Source of the DNA: Diadema setosum
Taxonomy: Eukaryota; Echinodermata; Echinoidea; Diadematoida; Diadematidae
DNA length: 64,000 nucleotides
Assembly: GCA_033980235.1 (NCBI GenBank)
Contig: CM067062.1
Location: forward strand, 5,395,696 to 5,459,695
Direction: 5' to 3'
Shown: piece after piece, positions 10,099 to 21,120 of the stretch
How the letters are laid out: every line of letters begins with the position of its first letter
Position numbering within the stretch: the stretch's first letter is position 1
The notes under the pieces: generated by a model
What the model saw: the letters and a program-made list of their open reading frames with translations, nothing else
What the model was told of the DNA's origin: nothing
Databases searched by the model: none
Made by a program: the position numbers and the translations under genes

Positions 10099-12538
10099 CC
10101 CTTGGATGCGAGGGAGGGGGGTAAATGGGGAAAACACATTTCATCAAACTTAATTGGTTAGGATCATACTTAGGGGTAGGGACCCAAATTTGTAAGTAAG
10201 TGTGGGTCAAGTGCATTGGTATGAGATTTAGCACGCCAGGAGTAAGAATTCAATTAAGGAGATCAATTATTGTTCCAGGCAGGACTAGTAATCAGTGCTA
10301 GTAATTTTGTGAAGGGGGGGGGGGGGGGGGCATTTTTCTGGCATAGATATGTCAATGTATTGAGTCCCTGCGCTGCCATGGCACTTTCATAATACATGGT
10401 CATGGGTGGCGATACAGTTTTAATTTATTTTTATGATGATTGTGGAGGAGCAGAAAGTTACCAAAATGTGCCGTCAATGTCCTGCACATTTTTGGTAAAT
10501 TTACCAAAATGTGCAATTTACCAAAATGTTCCGTAACACGTAACCTGAATAACAAAAGCACACACGTACTATTATGTTACATATTTATTGATATTCTTCA
10601 TTCAAACTTCATCATTTAAACTTTTATCACCATCATCATTATTATTGTTGTGGTATGTTAGTCACATCTGGTGTAATCTCCTCTATATAATTCTGACAAA
10701 TGTTCAGATGATTTCATGAATTCTTTCTGTAATGGTATAGGTAAATATGTGACCATACATCACAAAACCAACAAAAAGTTGCACACCTCGATCATATTAA
10801 CTAAGGACGAAAAAATAAGTTAAATTGGTCAACCAGGTCACTTTTTTATCATTTTCTGAAAGTGCAAAAATATGCTTCTCCTATACCCCGTTCAGAGTCT
10901 CACTTTGTCTAGCACAACCTCTAGAGACGACAGGGACTGTGAACGGTCACGGCGTAAAGCTAGCACGTACAAGTCTGGAGTGAGTCTGGCACGAATCTAG
11001 CGTGAATGTCGTGCTAGACAGCCTAGCACAAGTCTAGCACAACCTCTAGAGGTTGTGCAGTGTTCACGCCAGACGACAGGGACTGTGAACGGTCACGGCG
11101 TAAAGCGTCTAGCACAAGTCTGGAGTGAGTCTGGCACGAATCTAGAGTGAATGTCGTGCTAGACAGCCTAGCATGACTCTAGCACAACAGAGGTTGTGCT
11201 GTGTTCACGCCAGACGAGGGGACTGTCAGTGAACGGTCTCGGCACAAACACTGCGTGAACATAGTCTGGTTTCAGACCCTTTGCCAACTGTACTCCTTTT
11301 ACAAGATGCACCCTCCTCGGATTTTGTTGCCGCCCTTAATGAAGGCGCCGTTTTTGTCAAAGGATAATGCCTATTAGCTTAACCTGCTACTTCCTTTGTT
11401 GTTAGAAGCAGTAAATATTCTGAAAAGAAAATTAGTGTGAGAAAACGGTCTGAAAACCAGACTAGCGTAAACACAGCACAAACTTCCAGGGACAAGCACT
11501 GTTTGTGGTGGAAAAAAATGCCCTTCCACTGCTTTCCATAGAAATGTATGCGAACGTCACTCTAGACAACAAGGGGACTGTGAACGGGGGTCTCTCTTAC
11601 CACCCACTGAGTTTGTATAAAAATAGCTAGTTTTCATCATAGCATGTCCTCTAGAGGTCCTCCAAGACAGTGGGACTGTGAACGGGGTACTAGATAATTC
11701 TAAAATTTAGGATCATGACATGAGGGTGGGAAATTTTTTTTTCAAAGTTTCTATGTGAATACAATTTTTGGTAAAACAATCTGATTGGTCTGTCTTATGC
11801 GGAAGGCTCCTTTGCATTCCTTACGAATTCCTTACATGCTCTTCGCTTTAACTGTAATCCCCTTTAGGATGGTGCTGCTGTTTGACAGTAACTGTTCATG
11901 CGTTCTATAGTGTGTGCACAATTTAAACTAAATCCGATATTGCCGTGGGACGTCACTTCTGTTTTCGTCCTATTCATTGCACAAAGCACGGCTCGGGAAG
12001 ATTAGGCCTTGAATATGTTGAATATCCCCTTTCATGCCTTCATCCCCCCCCCCCCCCAAAAAAAAAAGTTACGGAATAAAACAAACAAACAAACAAACTC
12101 TTCAACAAAATTCTTCAAGTGAGGAAGCAATGATCCCACGTCGCTATTGAGAAAATAAAAATACTGCGAGAGAAACCGCCCGTACCGTTTAAAGGGATCG
12201 TGTAGTTTTGGTTGAGACCTAATTTCAGGTTTCTAACATTTTTTATGAAATAATGAGAAACATCTTATGAAATATGAAAGAGCATGTAATTCCATGAGGA
12301 ATTCAGCGTTTATTTGATGAAAATTGGTTTTGAAATGGCTGAGCTATCCAAAACAGAGCGATTCTAATAAGCGTGGGACCCACACTTTATTACGATCGCT
12401 TTGTTTTACTTTGTTTTTGGATGTTTCAGTAATTCAAACCCGATTTTCATCAAATAAACTTTGAATTCCTCTTAAAATTGTATGCTCTGTACTATTTCAA
12501 AAGTGTTTTCTTGGTATCTTGCAAAAAGTTAAAAGCCC
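10099..12538. repeat. Tandem segmental duplication, copy B
   Basis: The second copy of the ~2.46-kb block, offset about 2465 bp from copy A. It lacks about 21 bp within the TACCCCG element (AACCTCTAGAG is followed directly by ACGACAGGG near 10922). The junction at 10096-10101 is a run of C, compatible with microhomology between AAAAGCCC and ATTCCCCTTGG. Unlike copy A, it keeps the full right end of the MITE at 12193-12567. Confidence 0.9.
10884..11689. mobile_element. TACCCCG-ended element, copy B
   Basis: The duplicate of the 8413-9240 element in the second segmental copy, with the same CTA flanks. It is about 22 bp shorter, mainly through loss of one palindrome half in the first internal subunit. 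Confidence 0.8.
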
Positions 12539-12567
12539 AATTCTCATCTCCACCATGTACTATCCCT
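12193..12567. mobile_element. TTAA-flanked MITE (GGTATAG type), complete
   Basis: 375 bp between TTAA at 12189-12192 and TTAA at 12568-12571. The ends are AGGGATCGTGTAGTTTTGGT and ..CCATGTACTATCCCT. The arms are imperfect inverted repeats around GTGGGACCCACAC. TTAA target duplications suggest piggyBac-type mobilisation, but the AGGG ends are not the classic CCC ends, so the superfamily is uncertain. Confidence 0.75.
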
Positions 12568-13254
12568 TTAATACGGTGCGTGGTTCATCTATTCTATACT
12601 CAAGATTTATGATTATTATTATTTTAAGATAACCCCAGCCACCTCGATTTATAGAGGTAATGCTTACGTAAGAGTATTAGAATAGGAGAAGAGAGAAAGG
12701 GAAAGAGTAAGCATGCATGTAGATCGATGTACAAATACATGATGCATTTACTATGAAGATAGCGGATGTATTTGCTGTCTGAAATAAATGCACATGTCAT
12801 TTTATTTCCATTCGCAAAATCATGCAGGATTGTGGCGACAGCTGGTTTAGTATCAAGACTTCCAGGATGGTTGACGCAAGCAACTTCGCAAGTGAAACAT
12901 GGCTTTTCCTACTCACTTTTACAAGTTAGCACATCTCTCATAGGCTCAACTCTCAATATGAGTATGCTCAACTCTGCGGGAAACTTGTGCCACTTGATTT
13001 TTTTTTTAGGAGTACTGCCTGAAAATGTAATAACCGTATATATCATAACCCAGCCTGTTTTATGCAAGGGGTAAGTTCTCCAAACAACGACGCAGGTTGT
13101 GGGAAGTATGGCTCAGTGTGTAAAAAGTGGCTCAACTCTCCTGGATCTCCCCCATCTCACTCATTCACACACTGCGTAGTAAATCACTACTGCCAATCTA
13201 CATTGATGACCTTTTTTTTTTTTTTTAAATTCCGATGCAATGACAATTGCCACG
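12568..13254. other. Intergenic, no clear feature
   Basis: Moderately AT-rich. A 102-codon open frame (12766-13074) has no recognisable domain and no repeat match. I see no feature to support. Confidence 0.4.
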
Positions 13255-13352
13255 CAAGTCTGTTGCGACAAGGATTGTCGCCCCGACAAGGATTGTCACC
13301 CCCGCCTCGGGGGCGACAATCCTTGACGGAGTTGGCGTCAAGGATTGTCGCC
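13255..13352. repeat. Palindromic cluster of AAGGATTGTCGCCCC
   Basis: AAGGATTGTCGCCCC and variants occur three times on the plus strand, and GGGGGCGACAATCCTTGAC once inverted. The central pair can form a GC-rich hairpin (CACCCCCGCCTCGGGGGCG). Confidence 0.7.
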
Positions 13353-13359
13353 CAGTTAT

Positions 13360-13815
13360 ACCGGGGGCCCAGGGGATTTATTCAGCTGAACAGGGTCACA
13401 CTTTTTGATGGTCTCATCATATAACGATGTGACCAAGGGTCAATAAAATGAATTGCTGGCAAGTCACATCATGTACCGTAAGCCTAGGGGACACAAAAAG
13501 AGGCCCGGGAAAAATTGATTTATTCAGCCGAAGGGGGTCACGGACATAAGTTGGTGGATATCGTTCCTTTGGGTGTACTTATCATGAAAACAGCAATGCC
13601 AGCTATTTTATCCTGTACGGGGCCCCCAGACAGTAGCCCCAAAGTGCCCCACCCCCATTGGCCCTACGTACAAACACACAAAAACATTGATTTTATTCAG
13701 TTGAAAAGAGTCACGGCTAATTTCTTTTGCAATGGAAGGAGTACCAATCAGAGATATCCAAAACACCAAAGCCAGCTATCTGCTATTATCCTGCACGGGG
13801 CCCCAGACAGTAGCT
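13360..13815. repeat. Degenerate tandem repeat, ~150-200 bp unit
   Basis: Three diverged units share TTTATTCAG(C/T)(T/C)GAA..GGGTCAC (near 13376, 13519 and 13693). Two of them share GCCAGCTAT..ATCCTG.ACGGGGCCCC(C)AGACAGTAGC (near 13600 and 13770). No coding signal. Confidence 0.6.
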
Positions 13816-14290
13816 ATCAGCGTATCACCTATTGTGATTGTCAAAATCTCTCTTTATTTTTTTTTCTTATTAGGTGATACGCTATCAGCGTATCACCTAT
13901 TGTGATTGTCAAAATCTCTCTTTATTTTTAGGTGATACGTTATCAGCGTATATCACCTATTGTGATTGTCAAAATTTCTCTTTTTAGGTGATACGCTATC
14001 AGCGTATCACCCATTGTGATTGTCAAAATCTCTCTTTATTAGGTGATACGCTATCAGCGTATCACCTATTGTGATCGTCAAAATCTCTCTTTATTTCTTT
14101 TCTATTGTGATTGTCAAAAATCTCTCTTTATCAGGTGATACGCTATCAGCGTAAAGAAAGAAGAATAAAAAAAGAGAAATTTTGACAATCACAATAGGTG
14201 ATACGCTATCAGCGTATCACCTATTGTGATTGTCAAAATAGGTGATACGCTATCAGCGTTTCACCTATTGTGATTGTCAAAATTTCTCTT
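13815..14290. repeat. Tandem array of hairpin-joined ~60-bp units
   Basis: About seven units of the form GCGTATCACCTATTGTGATT-GTCAAAATCTCTCTTTATT-(pyrimidines)-AGGTGATACGC. Adjacent units are joined through TATCA, so each junction is an 11-bp-arm palindrome (AGGTGATACGC TATCA GCGTATCACCT). One unit (about 14150-14215) is inverted, reading GAGAAATTTTGACAATCAC. Spacer length varies. It resembles repeated copies of the left end of the larger family at 18357 (AGGTGATCCGAG). Confidence 0.8.
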
Positions 14291-15617
14291 TTTTTATTCT
14301 TCTTTCTTTCTGCCACATTTTGTGTCGTCAATATATCAACAATGACATTACGGAATGACATGACATTTTCAGTCAACATGTCTCATAACAATATCTAGCC
14401 ACAATAAGGTTTTCATGACAGTAACATATCTATGACGTCATCTAGGCGCCATTTTGTGATTTTCGGACCTTGTCACATGATCGATCATAACTTCATAACT
14501 AGATATCATTTCTGTATCATTTTCGGTGGACATAAAGTTCGGGTCACGCTCTATCTTTCTTTTTAACGCTAGTTACCCAGGTCATCATTACGCGCGCGTT
14601 TGCGCGCGTCAAAATTTTAAAAGGGTCAAAACGACTTCCCAATGGGAAAGCTCGAAGTTTCAGACAATTTTAAGCGTTTTAAACATTTTCTCGCGTGCGC
14701 GTCCGTCCGCGCAATTTCGGGCGCAGAGGGCGTAACCAACATGGAAATGCAATTTTTTGACTGATTTGGATTACTGATACTTTGAGTAACAATATCCATT
14801 GATTTCCGATCGATTTTCACCTATAACAAAGGAATGCACTGGCGTCAAAGTTGAAATTCCGCGCTCGCGTCTTTCTGCAAATATAGCGAAAAAACATGTC
14901 TTTGTTTATTTCGCCATAGCTCATTAAATCTTCCGTTGACCCTATATTTCCATTGCATATTACAAAAGCATGTGAATTGGAAATAACATTTCAAGTACCA
15001 ATATTGCCAGAAAAACTCGATGACGTCATCATATCATCATCTGAAATCAAAAAAGTGGAATTAATTTTTTTGAGGTACTGTTTCTGACATTCATTTGCTC
15101 GTATCTCTATTGTTTTAGCTTAATATTACCCAAAATTCAGATATGTTTTGCTTTGAACATTTGCCTTTCAAGTCCATGTCATGGTTTTGAAATTTGATGA
15201 CGTCATCATACTTTAAATTGTGATTAAAAGTAAAGACACAAAATCGGACAAGTTTACGTGTTATGTCTATGAGAGGTGATTTTTTTTTAAACCATGCATT
15301 GACTTGACAACGTTTAAGCACCTTTATCTCAGCTGATTTTGCTCCATTTCCTCTGAAACTTAAGTATGTTGTAGCTCAGACAATAAGCTGCAGTCATCAT
15401 GCATTTTATATTTTCAAATCTCCTCATTAGGTCGACAATTTTGTAGTTAAAAACTGAAAATGAGAATGCAATCTGTACGGAAATATTCCCGATTGTTCTT
15501 TGCAACTGTATATTGATCGAATCCACGCGTCCACTTGTGGGAAGTTGAATAGCGCCATCACAAGTCAACACAGTCACGACAGTATTATTATACATTTAAG
15601 TTTCGCATTCGATCTTC

Positions 15618-15702
15618 AGGACAGCCGTGTGGCGTAATCGCTTAGCGCGCTGGGTGTTCATAACGCCATACCGGAAGGCGAGAAGTTCGACTCCCGCAGG
15701 AC
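15618..15702 (+). pseudogene. tRNA-like segment T1
   Basis: It has an A-box-like block (GTGGCGTAATCGCTTAGCGC), a 4-bp stem GGTG/CGCC closing the 7-base loop TTCATAA (a CAT triplet in anticodon position), and a B-box-like AGTTCGACTCC. An acceptor stem cannot be formed convincingly and extra bases lie in the variable region. I read it as a tRNA-derived head of a repeat, not a working tRNA. A long pyrimidine tract follows at once. Confidence 0.55.
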
Positions 15703-16227
15703 TTTTTTTCTTTTTTTCTTTTTCTTTTTTTTTTCGGCAGTTCAGCTTTACTCCGATGTCATTTATCGTATTATCTTATCAAGTATACGTAACCCGTGAA
15801 CACGGCTGCTCTATTTCCCTTGTTTTGTATTGGAGTTTGGAGATTGGGTTTGCTTCATTAATTTTGTCACACTTAATGTTGTAAATTGCCCCTTGTTACA
15901 GTGTCCCGCTTGCCACCTTTCGTTTGCTCTTTCCTTTTCTCTTCATTGGTTCTTGTAATATTGTAACAGGATAGGTAGGAACATGTACGTTTAGATAACT
16001 GGCAGGAATGGGAGCTGAATTGATTAACTCTAGTCCAGGTGTATGGCGTCTCGCTCATCTCTTTGAAATTCCAGGTTGTTATTGTTTGACCCAATAACGG
16101 AGTTGTAGACAGGTTTTATGTTGCTATAGAGGTATCTTCTACCACATGAATGGAAGGCATCACTGTTTAGTAGTAGTAATGAACTTTTTCATGTTGTAAA
16201 TGATATAAAGATATGAATTTCACATCC

Positions 16228-16311
16228 AGTCTTCGGGACAGCCGTGTGGCTTTATAGTTGCATGGTCATTATGCACTACCTTAGGACGAGATGTTCGAGA
16301 CCCGCAGGACG
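16228..16311 (+). pseudogene. tRNA-like segment T2 (degenerate)
   Basis: The same head as T1 (GACAGCCGTGTGGC at the start, GAGACCCGCAGGAC at the end), but the A-box and anticodon region are decayed. A T/C tract and the shared body (GGCAGTTCAGCTTCATTCC) follow. Confidence 0.45.
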
Positions 16312-18245
16312 CTATTATTTTTTTTCTCTCTTTCTTTGTTTTTCTTTTGGCAGTTCAGCTTCATTCCGATGTCATTACCCCACGACACACAGTCACTCAA
16401 GTTCCCCCTTTTTTTTTGTTGGCGGCGGGAGGTTGGATTTGCTTCATTTATCATACGTAATGTTGTAAATTGCCCTTGGTATACAGTGCCCCGCTTGCCA
16501 CCTTTCGTTTTCTGATTCCTTTTCTCTACGTTTGTTCCTGTTACACTGCACAAGACAGGTCGGAAAATAATTCACATAACTCAACTGGAGCAGGAATGGC
16601 AACTGAATAGATTAACTCTAGGCCAGGTATATGGCGTCTCGCTCATCTCTTTGAAATTCCAGATGTAAAGTTGTTATTGTTTGATCCAATAACGGAATTG
16701 TAAACAGGTTTTGTTGCTATAGAGGTATCTTGTGCCACATGAGTAGAAGGCATCACTGTTTAGTAGTAGTAATGAACTTTTTCATGTCCCTCCATGTCAA
16801 TTATAGTGTGTTTAAAGGGGTTGTGTGTCTATCTGCCAAAGAAAAGGAAAACCTTATTTTCGTCATGGCTGTTTCTCTATACGTAGCCGTAGGTGATGAG
16901 TGTTGTTGGTATCTGAGCAGTGAATAACACAACATCAGGCTAAAATCCCCCTTAGTTAAACGCGCTAAGCGTTCAATTGATATTTATTATCTTTATTTAT
17001 GTAGTCAATAGCTGCTAATGGAGTTACAGAATTATGTTATGACACGTTTCACTGAAAGTTTGTAAAGCAAAGTTTATGGACAAGGCAAGCAATTGTACAT
17101 GAATAATACCATTGATTTCAGAGGGAAATTATGGTATACCTAAATGTAAGGGTATCATTGCTTTGGAATTGCTGAGACAATATCTTGGCACGAGGGCTTC
17201 CACTTTTAATAACTGATCCCTTTGAAGATGTGTCGGTCACGGGTGATCGTCATGCTTCATCTTTCACGTAAAAGCTTACGTTCCAAACTCTTAGTTCGAG
17301 AAGACTTACCATCATACTTCAAATTGTGATTAAAGGTAAAGACTCAAAATCAGACAAGTTGACGTGTTATGTCTATGGGAGGTGATTTTTTTTTTAAATC
17401 ATGCATTGACTTGACAACGTTTAAGCACCTTTATCTTAGCTGATTTTGCTCCATTTCCTCTGAAACTTAAGTACACGTGTATGTGGTAGCTCAGACAATA
17501 TGCTGCAGTAATCATGCATTTTATTTTTTTCAAATCTCCTCATCAGGTTGATAATTTTGCAGACGAAAACTGAAAATGAGCATGGAATGTGGACCAAACG
17601 ATTCCTGAATCATCTTTCACATATAAGCTTACCGTTACGTTCCTCATATTTTCTCGTCAAGACGTACATGGCCGAGAGGATAAAGGCGACGTCACAAGAG
17701 ACGTGAGGTTGCACACGTACGGGTTCGAACCCCATGTTTTGTGTTGGAGACCACATTGCTTTGACTGGCAACTTGGACTTGAAATTACAAATGTTAAAGT
17801 GAAGATGTCTCTAAAAGACCGCATGGCCATGTTTGATTTTTTTTTTACAATATAAAGACCTATTGGTAAATATTCATTCACATATCCTTTCCAATCAACT
17901 TACTTGGACACGCCGACACCACACGAAATTTTCAATTAGTTGCATGACAGAAACAATTTCACCTGAATTATGCAGGACAGTATAAAGAATTCGACTTCAA
18001 GAATATTTCTCAATATTACTTCAAGTCGCTACTTAATAGATATTTTCGTTGTCGATCACTGAAAATGAGAATGGAATCTGGTCGAAACGATTCCCGATTT
18101 ATCTTTGTAACTGTATATTGATCGAATCCACGCGGCCACTCGTGGGAAGGTGAATACCGCTATCAGTCACTTGACGTATATAGCCAAAAAACTGAATATC
18201 AATGTAAATTTGTGTTGTGTACAGCATACATAGATAGAATTAAGT

Positions 18246-18357
18246 TTCGCAGATCTTCGGATCTTCCGTGTGGCAGAATCGCTTAGCACGCTGCGTGTTT
18301 ATAATGCCCGACCGGAAGGAGAGAAGTTAATCGAGTCCTGCAGGACTTTTTCCTTTT
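18246..18357 (+). pseudogene. tRNA-like segment T3, followed by an insertion
   Basis: CCGTGTGGCAGAATCGCTTAGCACGCTG..GTTTATAATGCC..GAGTCCTGCAGGAC is a diverged copy of T1. Its pyrimidine tract is interrupted at about 18357 by the Helitron-like element; the body resumes at about 20166. Confidence 0.45.
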
Positions 18358-20165
18358 ATTAGGTGATCCGAGTATCCTCTCGGATCACCTTCTGTATCTG
18401 TACGGATTCTTTGTTCTTCTTCTTCTTCTTCTTTCTTTATTTCTGGACAAAAGTTGTGTATCTACTTACTCAGAAAGTTTTCAGAGTATCAATTTCAAAC
18501 TCATACCATATATGTATCATGTCCCAAAGACGACAAATCTAATGTATCATAGTGATCAGTCAACCGTGACGTCACTATGACGTCATTATATGAAAACACA
18601 TTCTCAATCATATCTCATTAATGGAATATAATTTTTCAATGAAATTTACGTCACATGTATTTCAAGTTATGCGCATTCTACTCATATTCTCAAAATTCAT
18701 ATTTTCTCTTAAAACGTGCGCGTACGCGCGCGTTGAAATATTTGTATGCTCAAATTGAGCTCAAATTTTTTTTGGACACGTTTCAGACCATTTGGAGCAT
18801 TTTTTGAAAAATTGAAAAAATTGGACGGACGCGTACGCGCGCGCACATATACGCACGCACAGCTCATATGCAATGGAAATTTCCCACTTTTTTACACTTA
18901 TTGGATGCCTGAAATGTCAAGGAATATTTCTACCAAGTTTCAAGTCAATCCGACTCAATATGACGTCATACGGACCCGTCAAAGTTGAAATTCCGCGCGC
19001 GCGTCAATGGCGATATACAGTCCAACAATGCCAAAAAACCGCCAATTTTGAATCCGATTTTACTCGTCAGGATGGACGGTGGCTCCCCATTTTTTTTACA
19101 TATTCTGAAAGCTGATGAGTTGTACATGTCAATTCATGGGTTGGCGATGCTGGAAAAATGATTAAAAGATATCAAATTTCTTAATACAATTAAAAAAGTA
19201 AATTTTCAAAATGACGTCATCAAATTTCAAGTTAACTCGAGCGTATCTCACTTATCCTTTGCCAATTTTCACCCAGATTTCAGTATGTTGTAGCTTATTA
19301 AATACTCTTTCATAAATATAGTAACACAAATTTGTTTGGATGACGGTATCACCTCGTAAAAATGGATTGAAAGTAATCTTGTCAAATTTGACCAGTTTAC
19401 GTGTTATCTCTATGGGAGTGCAGTTTTTCTGGAAATGAAAATTGACATGACTGTCTTTTTCGAGCACTAGCTCACTTATGCTTCGGTGAATTTCTCCCAG
19501 ATTTTGATATGTTGTAGCTGAGACTTTGCGCTATCGTGAAAATGCCTTTTGTTTTTTCATACGGTGTCGGGATCATGTCCAAAAACTTGGTTGAAATTAA
19601 AGCTTATCTTCGATGTATTGAGATATTCCTTTCTTTTTGCAACTTTCTTTACAATAACTCAAGAAAAATAAGCTCTATCAGCCCAATATTTTGCACATGT
19701 TTAGTTCATGTCACGTACATTATTTCATAAAATAACAAGTACTTGATCAGACGTCATCTTGGGTATGTAAATTTGGGTCAAAGGTCATAAATGTATCATC
19801 CTGTATCTTGGTGAATACATGTCCTATCTTTCCCATATTTTGCACACGTAAAGACCATGTTACAAGGATGATTTCACAAAATAACTACTTTTTGCTCAGA
19901 TGCCATCTTGTCTGTGCAAAGTGGGGTCAAAGGTCATTATACTTCATTCTGTATCTTCGTTAGTGTATACGGAATTGTGTACCATAGATGGCAGGTCTGA
20001 CTCCCTTTTCTAAGTGAGAATCCAAACATCACACGGCCAATGTCCACTAAACACAGATGAAACCGGTATGGTCATGCCTATTGGGATCAGGAGACTCAAA
20101 TCGTTGATTTACGAACAGATCGGATCACCTAATTTGTCAGTCTTGACAAATTCCGAGTCTAGTTT
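18358..20165. mobile_element. Helitron-like element inserted in repeat T3
   Basis: It interrupts the T3 pyrimidine tract: GCAGGACTTTTTCCTTTTAT on the left, TTTCTTTTTTTTTCTGCAG on the right. The right end has a 9-bp hairpin (AATTTGTCA-GTCT-TGACAAATT) six bases before CTAG, followed by T, the standard Helitron 3' arrangement. The left end has a strong 12-bp hairpin (AGGTGATCCGAG..CTCGGATCACCT), whose CGGATCACCT reappears just before the right hairpin. The interior matches block U and is non-coding. Helitron origin is inference from the end structure. Confidence 0.55.
18600..19740. repeat. Degenerate repeats with a TATGTTGTAGCT core
   Basis: Roughly 200-bp diverged units, each combining a TATCTC.CTTA-type phrase, an ATTTC.CCCAGATTT phrase and TATGTTGTAGCT (near 19284 and 19509; also in block U near 15365, and as TGTGGTAGCT near 17480). 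The minus-strand frames at 15115-15321 and 19252-19467 give similar peptides (both with ITRKLV), which reflects shared ancestry of the DNA rather than a demonstrable gene. Alternating CG-rich runs occur at 18715-18740 and 18828-18860. Confidence 0.5.
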
Positions 20166-20396
20166 CTTTTTTTTTTCTGCAGTTCAGCTTCACTGTGATG
20201 TCATGAACACAGCTACTCTATTTCCCTTGTTTTGTATTGAAGTTTGAAGGTTGGTTTTGCTTCATTAATTTTGTCACATGTAATGTTGTAAATTGCCCCT
20301 TGAAACAGTACCCCGCGTGCCACCATTCGTTTTCTCTTTCCTTTTCTCTTCATTTGTTCTTGGTATAGTGTAGCAGGATATTAAGGAACTTGTACG

Positions 20397-21120
20397 CAGG
20401 GAGGTGCTAGAGAAGGAGAGGCAACTAAAGCTCTCCTTTGACGTCATGCGCGGCACCGCCGAGAAGTAATGCGTTCAACTACAGGTGTTACCCATGTGCT
20501 TTGACAAAAGAGAGCATCAATAATCGGGACTAGCGCTCTCACATCTAGAAATATTTGCTCCTACTGCAATTCGCTCTCTCTTTCAATGTGATGGCAACAA
20601 TGAATTTGTGTACCTTGAATTGGAGCAGCGAATCAAAATGCAGTGTAAAACTAACAATTTTAACAGCAAATAGTTTAAAAACACGCTGGAACACGCTTTA
20701 ACGGAGTACTCTATTTGAAAGATCAAAATATCCCCTTATTAACAGATAGAAAATTAACATGCGGAAATGTGCGCATTATAGAAAAAATTAGGTTTTTAAG
20801 AGGGCCTAATTTTCATTTCCTTTCGATTTGCGAATTACGAAGAAACTAGAAATACATGTTAATAATATTGAATTCTTTCCTAAACTATTCTAAATCAATT
20901 CGAGTATTTCATTTAAAATTTTGCGGTGAAATAAAGCTTGTAATTCAACGAAAGGTGAAATGCGTTCTTCGTCTCCGAACTTCGTCTTGCAACTAGAGCG
21001 GTGCCGAGCATGACTTCAAAGCGTAATGGAATGCTAGACATCCCATTGTAACGCCTTGAACCCAAACATGTGTTTGAATGAATTACGAAGAGTTGCCACT
21101 CCATCTGTAACACCTCCCTG
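20397..21120. mobile_element. hAT-like non-autonomous element
   Basis: The ends are CAGGGAGGTG(C)TAGAGAAGGA and the reverse complement of CAGGGAGGTGTTACAGATGG; about 30 bp match with a few mismatches. The flanks are TTGTACG and GTGTACG, a 7-bp duplication with one mismatch. Sister repeats at 15985 and 25453 read AACATGTACGTTTAGATAAC without interruption, so the empty site is visible. CAGGG ends and 7-8 bp duplications are typical of hAT. No transposase is present. Confidence 0.75.

Noticed and set aside
13815..14290. Palindromic repeats with spacers that could suggest a CRISPR array
   Set aside because: The spacers are themselves the same sequence, one unit is inverted, and the context is eukaryotic.
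15115..15321. Minus-strand peptide with ITRKLV, similar to 19252-19467
   Set aside because: The similarity follows from shared repeat DNA; there is no start context, domain or evidence of selection.
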